Assembly (NCBI GenBank): GCA_025057755.1
Contig: JANWVC010000007.1
Coordinates: 1 to 64,000, forward strand
DNA length: 64,000 nt
Direction of reading: 5' to 3'
DNA from: Limisphaera sp.
GTDB taxonomy: Bacteria > Verrucomicrobiota > Verrucomicrobiia > Limisphaerales > Limisphaeraceae
Each line of letters starts with the position of its first letter. Position 1 is the stretch's first letter. The notes under the pieces were generated by a model. It searched no databases. It was not told where the DNA came from and worked only from the letters and a program-made list of their open reading frames with translations. Positions 9,901 to 17,574 of this stretch are shown here, in pieces. The position numbers were made by a program, and so were the translations under genes.

Positions 9901-11119
9901 CACGTTTACCTTCACAGTGAGAGCGGCGCCAGGTTCGGCCGTGCAGGCAGTGTGGGAACTTCAAGACGGCGTGACGGAGTTGCCTGCATTGAGCCGCGTG
10001 TTGCAAGTGGCGCAAACTCGTGTGTTGCGGAATACGAACGCCATCGTGATTCCTGAGCGCGGTGTAGCTAGCCCTTATCCTTCGATCATTCCGGTTTCGG
10101 ACGCTATGGGTGTGGTTACGGGCGTGCGCGTGGTTCTGCACGGCCTCGGCCACGGGTATCCAGATGATGTGGATGTGCTTTTGGTAGGACCCGACGGCCA
10201 GCGCGTGATGCTGATGTCCGACGCCGGCGGTGCGTTTGCAGTCACGAATCTAACGCTTCGCTTGGACGACGCGGCCGGAGTTTGGATGCCGGACAATGCA
10301 CGATTGACCAATGGAATATACCGACCCACTGATTATGAACCTCACGATACCGTGCCTCCACCTGCTCCTCGGCGGCCATATGCGGGGACTTTGGGCTCAT
10401 TGGTGGGGTCGCTGCCCAATGGAGATTGGGCGTTGTACGTGGTGGATGATGTTGCCGGCGAACGGGGTGGGATTGCCAGAGGTTGGGAGTTGGAGTTAAC
10501 GACCGGCGAATTGATTAGTCCCTTGGCAGCGTTGCGAGTCCACGGAACTGTCTCGGCAACGACTGTGTCCGCGGGGGGGGAAGTCACGTATACGTTGGAA
10601 GTGACCAACGATGGACCGTCGCCGGCTGAGGAAGTGCTTTTGAACGTGTCTCTGCCAGCGGGTGCCGAGGTCCGGCAGGTCACGGCCTCTCGTGGCTCGG
10701 TAGTTGAGAAGCCCAGTGGGATTGAAGTCGTGATTGGCGGCCTGCCCTCTGGCGAGACTGCTCAGGTTCGCTGGACTTTGCGTTTATGGCAGGCGGGGCC
10801 GGCCATCGTGGCAGCTATCGCTGAGGCTTCGACAACGGACTTGGAACTATCCGATAACTCTGTGCAATTTGCGGCTGAAGTGACCGCAGTTTCCCCCGCT
10901 CGGCTGGTCGGGGAATATGATCAAATCACAAAGTTATTCCGCATCACGTTGACCGGTCAACCTGGGGAAATATACAAGCTCCAGAGCTCGGAAGACCTCC
11001 GCAATTGGACCGATATGGAGACGCAAACGGTACCGGCCTCCGGTGAGCTGAAGTTTACGGATTCTCAATCCATCAATCATCTGCAACGGTTTTACCGGGC
11101 CGTGCGTGTCCTGCCGTGA
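3965..11119 (+). CDS. Fungalysin (M36) metalloprotease with P-domains and DUF11 repeats, 2384 aa
   Basis: The ATG at 3965 is preferred because it opens a signal peptide (MNRPVSTRWVAVV...), whereas the frame upstream overlaps the previous gene. An FTP/PepSY-like propeptide (about 100-200) precedes an M36 catalytic domain (about 300-750). The zinc site is HEATH at residues 509-513, followed by a GLGEGWSDF segment supplying the third ligand. Downstream are three P-domains (about 843-998, 1491-1653, 2021-2180), about six DUF11 repeats and CARDB-like spacers before the second and third P-domains. The C-terminal region (about 2316-2384) resembles the small terminal domain of other secreted proteins in this group. 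The product is probably exported and self-processed to degrade external protein. The catalytic assignment is strong; the role of the 1600-residue tail is unknown. Confidence 0.9.
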   Translation: MNRPVSTRWVAVVHAVTGVVLAILLGSALEAWALLPRPQGAALPDMDLRGTPGISVLERAKREAALVRIQQVLPGVRVDCDPVVGSARFVRRTTGFLTGPVATWAGTSIAAVPAVTPEAVVRAFLDAHRDLFGHGGEVLDSARIVRDTVSPHSGLRTVVWQQELGGLPLFEADLVANLTAQGELVSVASRMVAEPISAAERGTPGWPALMERAPVDPRQALERTLQHLGQSSARHELRVLTTVEPHGYRRFLLGGRSGWMRQVWLPLDGTRLRLAWEVHMPRERAPEQYQVVLDAETGEIILRRQTSFFISNASYRVYTSDSPSPFTPGWPTPNAAQPPYTNRVLVTWPALDVTASPNGWINDGDNETRGNNADCFLDRDFDFQPDGPRPQGNPTRVFDFPLDLAQEPLTYTNASIVQMFYWVNWFHDRAYQLGFSESAGNYQQDNFGRGGLGNDPILGYVQSGADVGLFNNAFFIPSPDGTPGQIAMFLWNGPTPDRDGDLDAEVVIHEATHGLTTRLVGGGNGMTASQSRGLGEGWSDFYPLALLSQPGDDLEGVYPIAGYAAFQLAGLRENYYFGIRRYPYTTDMSKNPLTFKDIDPNQISPYPGVPRSPIWPYDPQEADEYHNQGEVWCAILWEVRANLIRKHGFEGNELMLRLVTDGLKLCPPNPNFVEARDAIILADLVATAGANARELWTGFAKRGLGFSARSPDSRTTVGVVEAYDTPGLTVVGALVAGGNGNGMVDDNECNDLYLMVANFNNFTATGVRVRVSTLTPGVGLGVRESDYRDLPPLALGTNRVPFQLSTAPYLVCGTPITLQVVIESDQETVTNTWTLNTGLMGGVRRFDNNQRVVIPDNTPAGASSGIAVSNVISALRKVAVSVYITHTWVGDLRLELVAPDGTTVVLSESNGGSGDNYGVACSPETRRTTFDDDGALPIGSGIPPYLGTFRPQQPLASLVGKSGAAINGIWRLRVVDEAQSDTGAIECWSLYLWPAECTDGGGSCPGADVAVSLSVAPDPVFLGSNLTYTITVTNRGPSAGRSTVVRHELPTDVMYISSQPSRGSVASFGNTVVWNLGDLPYQAGAQVRVIALPTKAGTLRSRAVVTSLDPDGDLSNNEAIVISRVMPQASDLVLEATAVPETGLRGQLLQYRLRVRNLGPSPASGVFVTNELSASFVLQGVRVSQGAWTTMSSFLVWSVGAMLAGSEAQMVLEGLPVSEGTLLWRAQAGALQADPFPENNLVELRTVVGPAANVSLIALASPNPAIVNVPYRYLLSVTNAGPSLASGVILNGTLSAGQRVVSNYTSRGTITVQNNEIRAALGSLLPGETAVVILTASSATTGNFTLNAQVSLNEVDPVPTDNRASATVSVAAPFVSIRESGATLVAESLAPANGALDDDETVTLELRLRNAGNVNNLNLVATLLPGNGVENPSGPQTYGVLPAGGLPVGRPFTFTARRTPSGTVTAVLQLTDNGQPLPAVQFTFALPRTISFSNTAAIQIPDSRLASPYPSTIQVSGVEGTVGRVTVTLSNLTHSYAADIQALLVGPRGQKSLLMAGAGAPYGVANATLTFDDGALDLLPAADPLQTGRYRPAAHGEVANFPAPAPAGPYGSPLSVFAGQEPNGPWSLYVRDVAAGDSGQILGGWNLTFYLVTPINQMADLEVTGTARPATLAGQQTIVELVVINRGPNPAHGVVLSTRWPIGLVPVAAQTSMGEAWVDGQTVGASVSRIDPGSSVTVRVTADARAAGTHSVIAEVRGAEVDLNGGNNQAVVLVPVNLPRADLRVSVESADLQTVLGRLLELRLQLTNAGPETALNPSIRLNLPAGLEYVSGSATGGTIETSSGAVMIQYNRLISAVAVEAVVVVRASRVGTGQLEAVASSDSVELVPSDNVARLNLNVVPPQPRIVLAGLRVTSESRAPANGSLDPGEEVSLAVGLRNVGELPTQALVARLREGDWASGVGPAQHYGVLTPGGPTVWRTFTFTVRAAPGSAVQAVWELQDGVTELPALSRVLQVAQTRVLRNTNAIVIPERGVASPYPSIIPVSDAMGVVTGVRVVLHGLGHGYPDDVDVLLVGPDGQRVMLMSDAGGAFAVTNLTLRLDDAAGVWMPDNARLTNGIYRPTDYEPHDTVPPPAPRRPYAGTLGSLVGSLPNGDWALYVVDDVAGERGGIARGWELELTTGELISPLAALRVHGTVSATTVSAGGEVTYTLEVTNDGPSPAEEVLLNVSLPAGAEVRQVTASRGSVVEKPSGIEVVIGGLPSGETAQVRWTLRLWQAGPAIVAAIAEASTTDLELSDNSVQFAAEVTAVSPARLVGEYDQITKLFRITLTGQPGEIYKLQSSEDLRNWTDMETQTVPASGELKFTDSQSINHLQRFYRAVRVLP

Positions 11120-11396
11120 GCTGATCTAGAGGGCGTGGCCTGTCAGGCGGCAGAGTACCCATTCTTGTCTTCTTTCAGATTGAACCAGCGGGAAGAACGC
11201 TGCCACCTAGGCTTAGGCTGCGTCCGAAGGGTTAAGGGGTGCAGTGTCTAGGCATGAACCAGGAGGCCTCAACCAGGGACTGTTGAACTGTGGACCCCTG
11301 TTCGCCCGTGCTCTGGATGCGCTTGGGACTGGACAGCAGATTGCAGCCGGAGGTTGAGGCGGTTTTTTTGAGCCGGGTGATTTCCGGATTGTTCAT

Positions 11397-11996
11397 ATGA
11401 AACGGATTGGTTTGACAGGCGGCGTGGGGATGGGAAAGTCCACCGTAGCAGCAATCTTCGAGCGTTGCGGGGTGTCGGTTTTGGATACGGACCAACTGGC
11501 GCGCGAAGTGGTGGAGCCGGGTCAGCCGGCCTGGTCGGAGATCGTGGAAGCTTTTGGCCGGGAAGTGTTGGACGCTAGCGGTCGCCTGCGCCGTGCGGAG
11601 TTGGCCCGGCTGGTGTTTGCCGATCCGGAGTTGCGACGCAGATTGGAGGCGATTACCCATCCGCGCATTCGAGACCGATGGCAGGCGCGGATGTCTGAGT
11701 GGCAGAGGGAAGGAAGAGCGGAGGCTTTGGTAGTGATCCCTTTATTGTTTGAGACGGGGGCAGAGGGAGAGTTGGACTGCGTCGTGTGCGTGGCGTGTAC
11801 GTCGGCTACGCAGCGAGATCGACTCCGGGCGCGCGGTTGGTCGGATGAAGAGATAAACGGCCGGATTTCAGCCCAGTGGGCAATCGAGGAAAAAATGGCG
11901 CGCGCTCATTATGTCATTTGGACCGAGGGTGCTTTGTCGGCGACACAAGGTCAGGTGCGGAAGTTGTTGGACCGATGGAGATCGGGCGCCATCTGA
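11397..11996 (+). CDS. coaE: Dephospho-CoA kinase
   Basis: CoaE phosphorylates the 3'-hydroxyl of dephospho-CoA with ATP, the last step of coenzyme A synthesis, in the cytoplasm. The 199-residue length is normal for the family. The P-loop GGVGMGKST lies at residues 8-16, followed by the DTDQLAREVV segment, the THPRIRDR motif of the CoA-binding domain, and the lid segment with TSATQRDRLRARG. The ATG at 11397 starts MKRIGLTGG as expected. No upstream gene is close enough (277 bases) to suggest an operon, and the next gene, dsbD-like, starts 238 bases downstream. Confidence 0.95.
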   Translation: MKRIGLTGGVGMGKSTVAAIFERCGVSVLDTDQLAREVVEPGQPAWSEIVEAFGREVLDASGRLRRAELARLVFADPELRRRLEAITHPRIRDRWQARMSEWQREGRAEALVVIPLLFETGAEGELDCVVCVACTSATQRDRLRARGWSDEEINGRISAQWAIEEKMARAHYVIWTEGALSATQGQVRKLLDRWRSGAI

Positions 11997-12234
11997 CCAG
12001 CGCGATGGCAGCGAGGAACAATCGCCGGTAACTTTTCGCAGGAAGGTGGATCGTTATTAGATTATCGAGCATATCGAGATCAAAGCCTTGGGGTGATGAA
12101 GTCTTGCAGATCCAGAGGACGGGCCCTTATTCCGAGCGGCTTGCTTGGGATGAGGGATTGCTTGCTGATGGTTGGAAATCCAGGAGCTTGTGACGACGTG
12201 CAGCAGATACCTTGCGAGCGATTATTCCGTTGTC

Positions 12235-14379
12235 ATGAACCAGTTGAGGGTGTGGTTGGTTAGCGGATGCTTTTTGTTAAGCTTGAGTGCGCAGGCGACC
12301 CTGGCAGCACATACTCAGGCGCGGCTGGTCCTTTCCCAAACTGAAGCGCCGCCGGGCAGCACAGTATGGACAGGGATTCATCTTCGGATGGATCCGGGAT
12401 GGCACACGTATTGGCGCAATCCGGGTAGTTCAGGCCTGGCCACGGAGGTGCAATGGGAGCTGCCCGAGGGAATCACGGCTGGTGCCATTCATTGGCCCCC
12501 GCCGGAGAAATACGGTGAGGATGATCTCACAACGTATGTTTATCATGAGGAAGTAGTGCTCTTGGTGCCATTGACGTTGGCTCAAGACATTCGTCCGGGC
12601 CGATATGAACTTCGGGCCCGGGTTTCATGGCTTGAATGCAAGGAAGTGTGTCTGCCCGGTTCTGCGCAAGTGAGCGCATTTTTGCTGATTGGATCTCGAT
12701 TCGATCCGTCTGCGGAGCATGTCTGGTTGGAACAATGGCGGGAGAGGTTGCCCAAGGATGGCGCTGCTCTGGGCTTTGGTGCCTGGTGGGACGCACCGGC
12801 GAGTACCGGATCCCGGATGCGTCCGGTTGTCTTGGAATGGAAGAAATTGGAATCGGGACCTGTTTCTTGGGATTTCTTTCCATTTGCAGCGGCGAATCAT
12901 GAGGTGAAAGCACCGACCACATTTTTGCCAAGTGAAGCTGCGTTGGTGCGGGTACGCAAGCAGGTGGAAAGTTTTACAAGTGATTGGCCAGAGGAACTGG
13001 CCGGCTTGGTGGTGGTTCGTGGAAACGATCGGGTGCGCGCATGGGAAGTCCGGGCGAAGGTTCAGGAATGGATCGGTGGTGCAAGATCATCCGGTCAAGG
13101 TTCGGATCTGGCTCCGGCTGTGTCTTTGGGGTTGGCGAGGGTTTTGGTTTATGCATTTGTTGGAGGCTTAATACTGAACGTGATGCCCTGCGTGTTGCCT
13201 GTGATTGCCTTGAAGATTTTGGGCTTCGTCAGACAAGCGCGAGAGGATCCGCGTCGAGTCCGGTTCTTGGGTTTGATTTACACACTGGGCGTGCTTGCTT
13301 CGTTTGCTTTGTTGGCCGGGTTGGTTATCGGGTTGCAATGGGGCGGGCGTCAGGCGGGTTGGGGGATCCAGTTTGGCAATCCGTATTTTCTGGTGGGCAT
13401 GACGGTGTTGGTCACCTTGGTGGCGCTAAACCTTTTTGGTGTTTATGAGGTTACTTTGAGCGGGCAGGCGTTATCGCGGGCGGCAGGGTTGGTGTCACAA
13501 GAGGGTGCCGCAGGTGCCTTCTTTAGTGGCTTGTTGACGACGGTGTTAGCGACCTCTTGCACAGCTCCGTTTTTGGGGGTGGCAGTGGGTTTTGCTTTTG
13601 CCCAGCCGCCGTGGGTGGTGGTGTTGGTGCTGTTAACAGTGGGGGCCGGCCTGGCATTTCCTTATCTTGCGCTGAGTTGGCAGCCGGGCTGGCTACGCTG
13701 GTTGCCCAAGCCTGGTGTCTGGATGGAGCATTTCAAGGTGGCGATGGGCTTTCCAATGATGGGAGCGGTAGTCTGGTTGTTGAGTCTGGTTGAGGCACAT
13801 TACGGGGAACGCACATGGTATCTGGCGTACTTCCTGGTGCTGTTGGCAGTAGCGACCTGGTTGTTCGGGGTGTTCTGGCAGCGCAGGTCGCCGCGTCGAG
13901 TCATTGCATTGTGTGTTGCGATCCTGTTCCTGGCAGCGGGTTATATCGGTTTGTTGGAAGGTTCTATGCGCTGGCGTGAACCTGAGAGAAACAGCAGCAC
14001 GACGGTTCAGAACGCTGCAGATGGGATTGCGTGGCGACCGTGGAGTCCGGAAGCCGTTGAGCGCGCGCGTCGGGAGGGGCGAGTAGTCTTGGTGGATTTC
14101 ACGGCGCGTTGGTGTCTGACTTGTCAAATGAATAAGAAGTTTGCGTTGGAGGTGCCGTCTGTGCGGGAAAAACTCCGTGCGTTAGACGTGGTGACATTGC
14201 AGGCCGACTACACGCATTTCCCGGAGAACATCACGCAAGAACTCCAACGATTTGGCCGCGCCGGTGTGCCCTTGGTGGTGGTTTACCCGTCAAATCCGGC
14301 GCGTGAACCGTTGGTGTTGCCTGAAGCGCTCACGGCAGGGATCGTGCTGGACGCACTGGAGCGAGCTTCTCAGGAATAG
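12235..14379 (+). CDS. dsbD: DsbD/ScsB-type thiol:disulfide interchange protein, 714 aa
   Basis: The product transfers reducing power from cytoplasmic thioredoxin across the membrane to periplasmic thiol proteins. The ATG at 12235 opens a signal peptide; a TTG at 12172 in the same frame would bury it and is rejected. An N-terminal immunoglobulin-like domain (about 25-270) carries a C-x3-C pair near residue 133 (WLECKEVCLPG), as in the ScsB branch. A polytopic domain with about eight membrane segments (300-578) holds the two redox cysteines, C319 (NVMPCVLP) and C442 (ATSCTAPF). The C-terminal thioredoxin domain has CLTC at 627-630. All three expected modules are intact. A separate periplasmic thioredoxin at 60812-61258 is a possible client. 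Confidence 0.92.
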   Translation: MNQLRVWLVSGCFLLSLSAQATLAAHTQARLVLSQTEAPPGSTVWTGIHLRMDPGWHTYWRNPGSSGLATEVQWELPEGITAGAIHWPPPEKYGEDDLTTYVYHEEVVLLVPLTLAQDIRPGRYELRARVSWLECKEVCLPGSAQVSAFLLIGSRFDPSAEHVWLEQWRERLPKDGAALGFGAWWDAPASTGSRMRPVVLEWKKLESGPVSWDFFPFAAANHEVKAPTTFLPSEAALVRVRKQVESFTSDWPEELAGLVVVRGNDRVRAWEVRAKVQEWIGGARSSGQGSDLAPAVSLGLARVLVYAFVGGLILNVMPCVLPVIALKILGFVRQAREDPRRVRFLGLIYTLGVLASFALLAGLVIGLQWGGRQAGWGIQFGNPYFLVGMTVLVTLVALNLFGVYEVTLSGQALSRAAGLVSQEGAAGAFFSGLLTTVLATSCTAPFLGVAVGFAFAQPPWVVVLVLLTVGAGLAFPYLALSWQPGWLRWLPKPGVWMEHFKVAMGFPMMGAVVWLLSLVEAHYGERTWYLAYFLVLLAVATWLFGVFWQRRSPRRVIALCVAILFLAAGYIGLLEGSMRWREPERNSSTTVQNAADGIAWRPWSPEAVERARREGRVVLVDFTARWCLTCQMNKKFALEVPSVREKLRALDVVTLQADYTHFPENITQELQRFGRAGVPLVVVYPSNPAREPLVLPEALTAGIVLDALERASQE

Positions 14380-14502
14380 GCGAATCGTGGATGTGGATCG
14401 ACCGGTGATTGTGTCTCGCGGCTACGTAAAGTCGCCTGCTTGGAGCAGTTGAACTCTTACTTCTTTGGGAGTGTTTGGGAAGACTAGCCAGGTTTTGACC
14501 GC

Positions 14503-15921
14503 TCACAAGGTCCGTTTCCGGCTGAGCGTATGGGTGGCGTAGCCGTAGTATGCCTCGGCAGCTTCCATAAGGGTTTCAGACAATGTGGGATGCGGATGAA
14601 CGGTCAGGGCAATATCTTCGGCAGTGGCACCCATTTCGAGCGCCAAGGTGGCTTCTGCAATGAGCTCTCCGGCGCCATGTCCAACAATGCCGACGCCCAA
14701 GACACGATCGCTCTCTGGATCGATGATCAGTTTGGTCATTCCATCTGTTCGGTCGAACGAGAGGGCTCGACCGGAAGCGGACCAGGGAAACCGTGCGACC
14801 TCGTGGGCGACACCGCGTTCCTTGGCTTCTGCTTCGGTCAGGCCACACCATGCCAGCTCGGGATCGGTAAAGACCACCGCCGGGATGACGATATTCTCGA
14901 ACCGGCTTTCTTCACCGTTGATGACTTCGACCGCGATCCTGGCTTCTTTATGAGCCTTGTGAGCCAATAGGGCGCCGCCCACGACGTCACCAATGGCATA
15001 GATCTGAGGGTCATCCGTTTGGAGATATTCGTTAACTTTAATGAAGCCCTTCTCGGTGAGCTGCACTCTGGTGTTTTCTAGGCCGAGATCTTCCGTATTG
15101 GGTATGCGTCCGACCGCAACTAGGACGCGATCATATAGTTCTTCCAGTTTCTGCCCGTTATGTTCAGTAACGACGCGAATCTGTTTGCCTGCGGTGGCCA
15201 TACTCAAGACCTTGGCCTGAAGCCGAATTTCTTTGAAGGCCTTTTGAGCTCGTTGCACTACAGGTCGGGCTAAGTCGGGATCTGCGCCGGCCAGGACTTT
15301 GTCAAGCGCTTCCACCACGACGACTTCGCTGCCCAACGCGGCATACACCGTGCCCAGCTCCATGCCGATGTAGCCGCCACCTACAACGAGGAGCCGGGCC
15401 GGAATTTCCTCAATCTCCAAGGCCTCGGTGGACGTCATGACCCGCGGATTGCCCAGGTCAAATATCTTGGGCATGGCCGGGAGGGAGCCGGTGGCAATGA
15501 TGGCGTGTTGGAACCGGACGAACTTTTGGCCCTCTTCTGTTTCGACCCTTAGTGTGCTTGAGTCTTCGAAGTATCCGCGTCCACGCATGACCTGGACGCC
15601 GCGCTTTTGTGCCAAGAATGAGACACCGCTGGCCAATTTTTCCAATATGGATTCCTTCCAAGTGCGCAGTTTGACGAGATCCACCTCGGGGGGCGCAAAA
15701 GTGATGCCTCGGTGGGCAGATTCACGGATTTCTGTGATAAGGTGCGTGGCATGGAGAAGCGCTTTGGAGGGGATACAACCGACGTTAAGACACACTCCGC
15801 CCAGGCGCCGGTCCTTTTCAACCAAGATCACCTTCTTGCCAAGGTCCGCGGCGTAGAAAGCTGCAGCATAGCCGCCTGGGCCGGCTCCCACCACTACAAG
15901 TTCAGTCTCGATTGGTTGCAT
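14503..15921 (-). CDS. lpdA: Dihydrolipoamide dehydrogenase (E3)
   Basis: This flavoprotein reoxidises the dihydrolipoyl group of E2 with NAD+. The protein is 472 residues long, normal for the family. The FAD-binding GAGPGG is at 12-17, the redox disulfide C44/C49 lies in GGVCLNVGC, a second Rossmann motif GGGYIGMEL binds NAD near residue 180, and the C-terminal HPHPTLSE segment supplies the catalytic His-Glu pair. The gene follows the E2 gene by 44 bases on the minus strand, so the two are probably co-transcribed. No E1 gene is next to them in the window, so which 2-oxoacid complex they serve cannot be fixed from context. Confidence 0.95.
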   Translation of the reverse strand: MQPIETELVVVGAGPGGYAAAFYAADLGKKVILVEKDRRLGGVCLNVGCIPSKALLHATHLITEIRESAHRGITFAPPEVDLVKLRTWKESILEKLASGVSFLAQKRGVQVMRGRGYFEDSSTLRVETEEGQKFVRFQHAIIATGSLPAMPKIFDLGNPRVMTSTEALEIEEIPARLLVVGGGYIGMELGTVYAALGSEVVVVEALDKVLAGADPDLARPVVQRAQKAFKEIRLQAKVLSMATAGKQIRVVTEHNGQKLEELYDRVLVAVGRIPNTEDLGLENTRVQLTEKGFIKVNEYLQTDDPQIYAIGDVVGGALLAHKAHKEARIAVEVINGEESRFENIVIPAVVFTDPELAWCGLTEAEAKERGVAHEVARFPWSASGRALSFDRTDGMTKLIIDPESDRVLGVGIVGHGAGELIAEATLALEMGATAEDIALTVHPHPTLSETLMEAAEAYYGYATHTLSRKRTL

Positions 15922-15965
15922 AGAGTTGGTTCACTGCCGCCAGCGGGAAGTTCGGCTGTATGTTT

Positions 15966-17330
15966 CTACAGACGCACGAATTCTTCGGGGAAATCCTCCA
16001 GGGCGCGGATCAGGTCTACGATGAAACGGGCGGCGGAACCTCCATCGATGACCCGATGATCGTAACTCAGGGCTAGGGGAACCATGAATCCGGGCACTAC
16101 TTGGTTATCGCGCACTACGGGCTTGAGAATTCCCCGACCCACGCCGAGGATGGCTACCTCGGGCCGATTGATGATCGGTGTGAAATGGGCTCCTCCGATG
16201 GCTCCCTGGTTGGAGATGGTGAAACTGCCCCCCTGCATTTCTTCCCGCGCGAGCTTGCGGTCGCGCGCACGCTGGGCTAGCGACTCGATCTCCTGAGCCA
16301 GATCCAGCAACGACTTTCGATCAGCATTTCGCACGACTGGCACCAACAGACCATGTTCGGTATCGACTGCCAGGCCGATGTGGTAGTACTCCTTAATGAC
16401 AAGCTCGCGTCCGATTTCGTCCAAGCTGCTATTGAACACGGGGTGCTTGCGTAGGGTTTCCACCACCGCTCGAACGATAAACGGCGTGACCGTGAGCTTG
16501 ACGCCTTTTTGCTCGTAAGCGGGACCGAATTGTTTACGAAGCTGCTGAATCCGGGTGAAATCGGCTTCGTCGAACTGCGTGACATGTGGGATGGCGCTCC
16601 AGCTTTCCCACATCCGGCGGGCAATGACCTCACGCAACGTGCTGAGAGGTTCCCGCCGCACGGGCCCCCATTTGGCAAAATCAATCGGCTCGCCCGAAGG
16701 TGGAGCAGCGGGGGCACTCGTCGCAGGAGGCGTCGGCGCCGCCTGGCGAGCAACCATTTGCTTGTACCTGACTGCGATGGTTTGGAGCCGCTCGATATAA
16801 TTCCGCAGATCTTGACGTGTAATGCGGCCGCCCGGGTCTGTGCCTTGCACTTTGGACAAGTCGATGCCTAGTTCCCGTGCCAACCTTCGAACGGAAGGCG
16901 GAGCCACCGGAGCCGCCACCCGTTTGGGTTCACTTTCCTCCCAATCTTCTTCCTCGAGGATGGCCTGTTCCTCCAGACGCGTCCCATCCGAAACAGAAGG
17001 TCCGCTGGAAAGGCGGGCCGAGGCGGTACCGGCAGCCTTGGTTACGGTTTTGGTCGCCGGCTCGGACGACATGGATCCGGTGCTTGGAGGCGACGCCACG
17101 CCGGTTTGCAGTCGCAGGATGCGTTGGCCCACGGCCACTTTCTCGCCCGGGCGCACGAACACCTCAAGCACTGTACCGGAGTGTTCAGCCGGAATGGTGG
17201 CAATCGCCTTCTCGTTTTCGAGCTCGAGCAGCGGCTGACCCGGAGAGATGTTATCTCCCGGTTTCACAAACACAGTGACGACCACACCACTGTCTGCACC
17301 TTCACCCAGAGGTGGAAGTTTGATGTCCAT
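15966..17330 (-). CDS. 2-oxoacid dehydrogenase E2 (dihydrolipoyl acyltransferase), probably pyruvate type
   Basis: E2 is the core acyltransferase of a pyruvate or related dehydrogenase complex. The ATG at 17330 gives MDIKLPPLGEG, the standard lipoyl-domain start; 40 extra in-frame codons upstream look non-coding. The single lipoyl domain (1-75) has the lipoylated lysine K41 in ENEKA. A flexible Pro/Ala/Ser linker leads to the E1/E3-binding domain (143-180, PPSVRRLARELGIDL). A second linker precedes the catalytic domain (226-454), with active-site H425 and D429 in SYDHRVIDGG. The length is 454 residues. It is the upstream gene of an E2-E3 pair and is divergent from the sugar-isomerase gene. 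Pyruvate specificity is inferred from similarity to AceF-like proteins. Confidence 0.92.
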   Translation of the reverse strand: MDIKLPPLGEGADSGVVVTVFVKPGDNISPGQPLLELENEKAIATIPAEHSGTVLEVFVRPGEKVAVGQRILRLQTGVASPPSTGSMSSEPATKTVTKAAGTASARLSSGPSVSDGTRLEEQAILEEEDWEESEPKRVAAPVAPPSVRRLARELGIDLSKVQGTDPGGRITRQDLRNYIERLQTIAVRYKQMVARQAAPTPPATSAPAAPPSGEPIDFAKWGPVRREPLSTLREVIARRMWESWSAIPHVTQFDEADFTRIQQLRKQFGPAYEQKGVKLTVTPFIVRAVVETLRKHPVFNSSLDEIGRELVIKEYYHIGLAVDTEHGLLVPVVRNADRKSLLDLAQEIESLAQRARDRKLAREEMQGGSFTISNQGAIGGAHFTPIINRPEVAILGVGRGILKPVVRDNQVVPGFMVPLALSYDHRVIDGGSAARFIVDLIRALEDFPEEFVRL

Positions 17331-17574
17331 GCTCAAACGTTCCGCAATGTTAAGCGGGTTCGGCGGCTTGGCAAGCCTCACAGCCTGATGCAACGTTGCG
17401 CCATTTGGGGGGTGACTTGGGGCCAGCGGCCATCGGGTTTTACTTGGCACGAGAGAGCGACCGGGCTAGGGGTGTGGTTGGCGTTTGCCTGCTGTTGGTC
17501 AAACGGGAGCGAGATCCCTACCCCGGCGGCGCGCCGGACCTGAACGGTTGGTTCAAAGAATCAAGAGGCGTCGC

